Assembly (NCBI GenBank): GCA_903866395.1
Contig: CAIPNM010000514.1
Location: 1 to 36,047, forward strand
DNA from: an uncultured bacterium
Lineage (GTDB): Bacteria; Pseudomonadota; Gammaproteobacteria; Burkholderiales; Burkholderiaceae_E
DNA length: 36,047 nt
Direction: 5' to 3'
The translations under genes and the position numbers were made by a program. The notes under the pieces were generated by a model. The model was not told the DNA's origin. It saw only the letters and a list, made by a program, of their open reading frames with translations, and did no database searches. How positions within the stretch are numbered: position 1 is the first letter of the stretch; every line of letters begins with the position of its first letter. Positions 32,795 to 36,047 of this stretch are shown here, one piece after another.

Positions 32795-33421
32795 TCAGAC
32801 CCAGGCCTGCAACACGTACTCGTAGAGCCCTTGACCGTTGGTCAGATCAACCCGCTGGAGCGCAATCTTGAGCGTTCCCTGCTCCCGAACCAGGGTATGC
32901 CGGTAGCTGCCGGCAAAGTGCCGGATGTCGTCGCGCCGCATTTCCATCATCTGAAACCGGGAATAGACCTCGACCCGATCAGGCGCCACCGATTCAATCA
33001 TCACATTGCCCACCAGATGGTTGGTCGCCCAGCTGGCGGCCTGTGACCAGGCATTGGGGTGCTGAAGCCGGCCCATGCGAACCTCGCGAAGCAGGCCGTC
33101 TTCGGCAAAAATCGAGGGCTGCCCCTCCCAGTCGGTCTGGTCGGGCGTGGCGGGCATCCAGTAAATGCCATGGTCGCTGAACAGACCACACCACTCGGAC
33201 CAAGCCTTCGCATCGAGCATCGCGGCCTGGCGATAGAGCAGCGTTTCCACTTCCCGTTGCAGCGCAGGATCCACCGCTGCAGCGTGCGGCAGATAGCCGG
33301 TGGCTGGCAGGCGCCCACGGCCCACGTGTTCCGGCGCAATCGACTCGGCGCCGGTCATCGATTCAATCGCCTCAATCACCACGCCGGTGCCGAGGGCCTG
33401 GCTGACATCATTGCGTTCCAT
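32795..33421 (-). CDS. Aromatic ring-hydroxylating dioxygenase beta subunit
   Basis: A 208-residue protein of the ring-hydroxylating dioxygenase small-subunit family (NTF2-like fold). It has L-L-Y-R-Q-A-A-M-L-D-A-K-A-W-S-E-W near residues 60-77, then D-H-G-I-Y-W-M-P, and the closing S-Y-R-H-T-L-V-R-E and L-Q-R-V-D-L-T-N-G-Q-G. These small subunits are mainly structural. AAGGAG touches ATG 33427 and is six bases from ATG 33421, so 33421 is taken as the start. It lies 12 bases after the alpha-subunit gene and is surely cotranscribed with it. Confidence 0.9.
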   Translation of the reverse strand: MERNDVSQALGTGVVIEAIESMTGAESIAPEHVGRGRLPATGYLPHAAAVDPALQREVETLLYRQAAMLDAKAWSEWCGLFSDHGIYWMPATPDQTDWEGQPSIFAEDGLLREVRMGRLQHPNAWSQAASWATNHLVGNVMIESVAPDRVEVYSRFQMMEMRRDDIRHFAGSYRHTLVREQGTLKIALQRVDLTNGQGLYEYVLQAWV

Positions 33422-33433
33422 CGCCATCTCCTT

Positions 33434-34753
33434 TCAGGCTGCCGCGCCGGCGACCACCGGCTGCATATAGGCCTTCCAGGCCTTGAACTGATTGCGCATC
33501 ACGACTTCAGAGGTGCCCTTGTTCGAGTAGGACACCCCGTCGGTCTCGGTATCGCGGCCGTGCTCACGGTGGAAGCTCACCCAGTCGCCACCTTTGGACT
33601 GCAGGCCCCACTGTCCCTTGGTCCAGTTTTCAAGGTCATCGGCATTGATCATGGTGGCCGGGGAGTTGACCAGATTGAAATACCAGAGCGAACGCCGATA
33701 GATCGCTTCGGGCACCCCCTTCAGGCGGAAGTGCCAGATCTCAGACAGCGTGCGGTCGGGCCCGATCGGACGCAGACAGCGTAACTGCTGGAGCGGCGAC
33801 TGCACCGACAGATAGGGATAGACCAGCACATGATGGATGCTGCGCGACAGATATTCCTCGGCCTTCGCTTCGCCGTAGGCTTTCTTCATCAGCGCTTCAT
33901 ACTCAAGCGTATCGGGGTCGGTCGGTCGGAGGCCCATGTAGGCCTTGAGAATGCCGTGACCGTTCGGGAAATTGACGGTCTGCACGCTATCCCACTGATC
34001 AAAGCTCGAGGCAAACGTGGACAGATAGTGGAAAAACAATGGCGCCTTGCCCTGTTCGGCCTTCAGCCGGTTCTCAACGCGCCGTGCAGGCACACCGGTG
34101 GACTGATGGGTGACCGACGGATGAAGGGCGTCGAGCTGGTTCTCCATAAAGAACTTCCAGTTGGAGCGCTGCATCACCCGGTGGCAAACCGGTACCGCCT
34201 CCACCTCGCCCTCGGGCGAGCGATCGCAGATGTCGTCAAACGCCACCTTGGAATCGCCGAGAAATTCGGTGAGCGAGGGCCCGGTGGGCGACAGACTCGC
34301 AAATACAAAGCCACGGTAACTGTCGACACGCGCCGCCGGCACCATGCTCGCCTGCGGGTCGTCAAACGTGAGCCGCGTGCCGTCGTAGCCCTTGGCGAGT
34401 GGAATCGCGCTGATACGGCCATCGAGCTTGAAGCTCCAGGCGTGATACGAACACACGAAATGCTTGCCGGTATTGCCGCTCTGGTTGCCGCAAAGCATCA
34501 CGCCGCGGTGCGGGCAGCGGTTGTAGAGCACATGAATACGCATGTCCTCACCGCGCACCATCACCATCGGCTGACGGCCAATCTGCAGGGTCCAGTAATC
34601 GCCCGGCTTCTTCACCTGCGATTCATGGCCGCAATACACCCAGATTTTCTCGAAGACGTGCTCCATCTCGAGATCGAAGAGGGTGGGGTCGGTATAGACG
34701 CTGCGGTGCACGCGGTCGGGCTGCACCAGATAGTCGAGGTTGATCGCGCTCAT
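33434..34753 (-). CDS. Aromatic ring-hydroxylating dioxygenase alpha subunit (Rieske)
   Basis: A 439-residue catalytic subunit. The Rieske [2Fe-2S] ligands are C80-P-H82 and C101-S-Y-H104. The mononuclear iron site is in ENQLDALHPSVTH, with His211 and His216 and bridging Asp208; a third carboxylate is probably in N-A-D-D-L-E-N-W. Length fits the large-subunit family. CGGAG lies seven bases before ATG 34753. It should add O2 to an aromatic ring as cis-diol or by oxygenative attack, using electrons from a reductase. No ferredoxin, reductase or cis-diol dehydrogenase gene is in the window. The divergent LysR gene is the likely regulator. The substrate is unknown. Confidence 0.93.
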   Translation of the reverse strand: MSAINLDYLVQPDRVHRSVYTDPTLFDLEMEHVFEKIWVYCGHESQVKKPGDYWTLQIGRQPMVMVRGEDMRIHVLYNRCPHRGVMLCGNQSGNTGKHFVCSYHAWSFKLDGRISAIPLAKGYDGTRLTFDDPQASMVPAARVDSYRGFVFASLSPTGPSLTEFLGDSKVAFDDICDRSPEGEVEAVPVCHRVMQRSNWKFFMENQLDALHPSVTHQSTGVPARRVENRLKAEQGKAPLFFHYLSTFASSFDQWDSVQTVNFPNGHGILKAYMGLRPTDPDTLEYEALMKKAYGEAKAEEYLSRSIHHVLVYPYLSVQSPLQQLRCLRPIGPDRTLSEIWHFRLKGVPEAIYRRSLWYFNLVNSPATMINADDLENWTKGQWGLQSKGGDWVSFHREHGRDTETDGVSYSNKGTSEVVMRNQFKAWKAYMQPVVAGAAA

Positions 34754-34792
34754 GCGGCACTCCGGCTGGATTCGGAAACGCATCACCTTAGC

Positions 34793-34802
34793 AAAGCGCT
34801 TT
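34793..34802. promoter_or_regulatory. 10-bp perfect palindrome upstream of the Rieske genes
   Basis: AAAGCGCTTT lies 40 bases upstream of ATG 34753, in the 93-base divergent gap with the LysR gene. It may be part of the operator or promoter region; no convincing -10/-35 pair is visible for the oxygenase. Confidence 0.25.
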
Positions 34803-34831
34803 CTCCCAACCAACAACCATCCATGCCATTT

Positions 34832-34850
34832 CCATTACCATAGGTTATGG
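34832..34850. promoter_or_regulatory. LysR-type dyad overlapping the regulator start codon
   Basis: CCATTACC-ATA-GGTTATGG is a near-perfect dyad (7 of 8 positions) that contains a T-N11-A core from 34835 to 34847, the form recognised by LysR-type regulators. It covers ATG 34847, so binding could repress the regulator gene while placing the protein next to the divergent oxygenase promoter. Confidence 0.45.
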
Positions 34851-35764
34851 ATTATCGAAAAGTTCAGATGTTCCTCGCTGCGGTCCGCCACGGCAATCTC
34901 ACCGAAGCCGCCGCCGAGCTCGGGGTCTCCCAGCCGGCGCTCTCCAAAAGCATCAAGGCGCTCGAGCGCACACTCGACGTGCGGCTTCTCGATCGCGGCC
35001 GATTCGGCGTCGCGCCCACGCCCGCCGGCGAAGCGCTGCTGCAGCACGGTCAGGTGGTCGAGGCCGAGCTTCGCAACGCCGCTGGCGCGATTGAAGCGCT
35101 CAAGGGCTCACGCAGTGGCCACGTGCTGGTGGGCTGTGGCCCCACCGAAGCCAACCGCCTGCTGCCGCAGGCGCTGCTGCAACTCGCCAATTCGCATCCC
35201 GAGCTTCGGGTCACCGTGCTGTACGGACTCAATGAATCGCTCATGCCATGGGTCAAGCAGGGGGAGGTCGACTTCGCGCTGTCATCGGTGCCCGCACGCG
35301 CTACCGACGCTGCGCTCTCGCATGAAGCGCTCTTCACCGAAACCGGCGTGGTGGTGGCGCGCGCCGGCCACCCGCTTGCGCGTCAGCGCGCAATCGCGCC
35401 CGAGTTGCTTGCCCGCGAGCGCTGGATCCTGCCCCGACAACGCGAGCTTGAACGGTTGGCCTTCGACGATTTTTTCACCCGGCACGGGCTCGAGCCGCCC
35501 GAAGCGCAGACCGAAACCACCTCCACCGTGCTGATGAAGGCGCTCGTGATGCAAAGCGATGCGCTCACCTTCATTCCGCGCGAGCTGATCTGGTGGGAGG
35601 TGCAGGCGCGCCAACTGGTCCCGCTCAATGTGCAGGGCACCGACTGGACGCGCATCGTGGGCATCACGCGGCGCCGACGCGGCTCGGTCAGTCCGGCGGC
35701 CGTGCGGCTGGTGGAGGCGCTTCGCGAGGTGGCGCAGCAGCAGTTTGAGGGAATAGTGGGGTAA
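34847..35764 (+). CDS. LysR family transcriptional regulator
   Basis: A 305-residue LysR-type regulator. The N-terminal winged HTH spans about residues 4-63, with F-L-A-A-V-R-H-G-N-L-T-E-A-A-A-E-L-G and S-Q-P-A-L-S-K-S-I-K-A-L-E as the recognition helix region. It continues into a linker helix and a substrate-binding domain from about residue 88, where G-H-V-L-V-G-C-G begins. The gene is divergent from the Rieske oxygenase by 93 bases, the classic arrangement for a regulator and its target. The inducer is probably the oxygenase substrate or a product. The start codon sits in a dyad, which suggests autoregulation. Confidence 0.93.
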   Translation: MDYRKVQMFLAAVRHGNLTEAAAELGVSQPALSKSIKALERTLDVRLLDRGRFGVAPTPAGEALLQHGQVVEAELRNAAGAIEALKGSRSGHVLVGCGPTEANRLLPQALLQLANSHPELRVTVLYGLNESLMPWVKQGEVDFALSSVPARATDAALSHEALFTETGVVVARAGHPLARQRAIAPELLARERWILPRQRELERLAFDDFFTRHGLEPPEAQTETTSTVLMKALVMQSDALTFIPRELIWWEVQARQLVPLNVQGTDWTRIVGITRRRRGSVSPAAVRLVEALREVAQQQFEGIVG

Positions 35765-35780
35765 CCATTCATGATTCCGG

Positions 35781-35801
35781 ATATACTGGTCGTATATACT
35801 G
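35781..35801 (+). promoter_or_regulatory. Repeats at the promoter of the antitoxin gene
   Basis: ATATACTG occurs twice, at 35781-35788 and 35794-35801, 13 bases apart. The same region contains the perfect dyad ATATAC-TGGTC-GTATAT (35781-35797). TATACT (35795-35800) is a plausible -10 box, 16 bases before ATG 35816. This layout fits autorepression by a toxin-antitoxin complex. Confidence 0.45.
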
Positions 35802-35815
35802 ATTAGCGAGCAGCC

Positions 35816-36046
35816 ATGCGCACCACTACGGTCTTCAAATCGGGCAATTCGCAGGCAGTGCGCCTGCCAAAAGACCTCCAGTTTTCCGATCGCGAAGTCG
35901 AAATAATCAAGCGCGGCGACGAACTGGTGCTGAGGCCTGTTCCGAAAAATTTGTCGCAGGCGTATGACCTGCTCGCCACGCTGCCTGAAGACTTCATGGC
36001 GGAGGGCCGTGACGACAGTCCGCCGCAAGAGCGGGCTCCGCTATGA
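35816..36046 (+). CDS. AbrB/VapB-type antitoxin
   Basis: A 76-residue protein with an AbrB/MazE swapped-hairpin DNA-binding domain at about residues 1-47 (FKSGNSQAVRLPKDLQF, then V-E-I-I-K-R-G-D-E-L-V-L-R-P). A short C-terminal tail with L-A-T-L-P-E-D-F-M-A-E-G-R is typical of the toxin-binding arm. This F-K-x-G-N-S-Q-A-V-R-L-P form is the usual VapB signature. Its stop TGA overlaps an ATG at 36043, where a toxin gene (most likely VapC PIN ribonuclease) should begin but is cut by the window edge. Function as an antitoxin and autorepressor is inferred from the family. Confidence 0.9.
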   Translation: MRTTTVFKSGNSQAVRLPKDLQFSDREVEIIKRGDELVLRPVPKNLSQAYDLLATLPEDFMAEGRDDSPPQERAPL

Positions 36047-36047
36047 C
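36043..36047 (+). CDS. Start of probable VapC toxin gene, cut by window edge
   Basis: An ATG at 36043 overlaps the antitoxin stop in the ATGA arrangement standard for toxin-antitoxin pairs. Only the start codon and two further bases are inside the window, so identity rests entirely on the antitoxin type and the overlap. Confidence 0.4.

Noticed and set aside
33830..34843. 337-codon plus-strand open frame
   Set aside because: Antisense to the Rieske alpha subunit, whose iron-ligand motifs establish the real strand.
1..36047. CRISPR arrays, tRNA/rRNA genes, insertion sequences, prophage genes
   Set aside because: No regularly spaced repeats, tRNA-like cloverleaf segments, transposase motifs or terminal inverted repeats were seen in reading both strands.

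Overview
The window looks like a piece of a GC-rich betaproteobacterial chromosome, most likely Burkholderiales. This is inferred from two orphan Bug/TctC-type solute receptors, a concentration of CaiB/BaiF CoA-transferases, a TRAP system beside amidase genes, a liv-type ABC operon that carries an acyl-CoA synthetase, and the codon usage. No rRNA, tRNA, CRISPR array, insertion sequence or prophage gene is visible. Coding density is very high: the longest stretch without an intact gene is about 280 bases (10408-10691), and it holds a fragment of a decayed surface-protein gene.

Layout. (1) 2-6797, plus strand: two tandem CaiB/BaiF CoA-transferases (the first cut by the window edge), an MmgE/PrpD protein, a PaaK-like CoA ligase, an amidase and a GAF-domain protein. 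They are closely spaced and probably form one catabolic operon. (2) 6852-9210, minus: a PuuE-like polysaccharide deacetylase-family hydrolase and, upstream of it, a MATE exporter. (3) 9292-16523, plus: a low-specificity threonine aldolase, the relic, a glutaredoxin-DinB fusion, an amidase overlapping it by four bases, a three-gene TRAP transporter and an isochorismatase-fold hydrolase. (4) 16544-28815, minus: eleven genes in one direction with small or no gaps. In order of transcription they are carotenoid-oxygenase family enzyme, livH, livM, livG, livF, long-chain acyl-CoA synthetase, ABC receptor, AstE/AspA-like deacylase, alpha/beta hydrolase, Bug receptor and CaiB/BaiF CoA-transferase. (5) 28991-31715, plus: a second Bug receptor and a Cys-type sulfatase. 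(6) 31758-34753, minus: HtpX, then the beta and alpha subunits of a Rieske ring-hydroxylating oxygenase. (7) 34847 to the end, plus: a LysR regulator divergent from the oxygenase, and a VapB-type antitoxin whose partner begins in the last five bases.

How the genes may work together. The window is dominated by uptake (four solute receptors of three transporter classes), hydrolysis (two amidases, an isochorismatase-fold enzyme, a deacetylase-fold enzyme, an AstE-like enzyme, an alpha/beta hydrolase, a sulfatase), oxidation (a carotenoid oxygenase and a Rieske oxygenase) and CoA activation (two ligases, three CoA-transferases). The clearest candidate for an undescribed system is the 16544-28815 cluster. 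There, a four-histidine carotenoid/stilbene-type cleavage oxygenase heads an operon with a complete ABC importer and CoA-activating enzymes. A 17-bp perfect dyad sits at its predicted promoter. Substrates cannot be read from the sequence; all pathway proposals here are inference.
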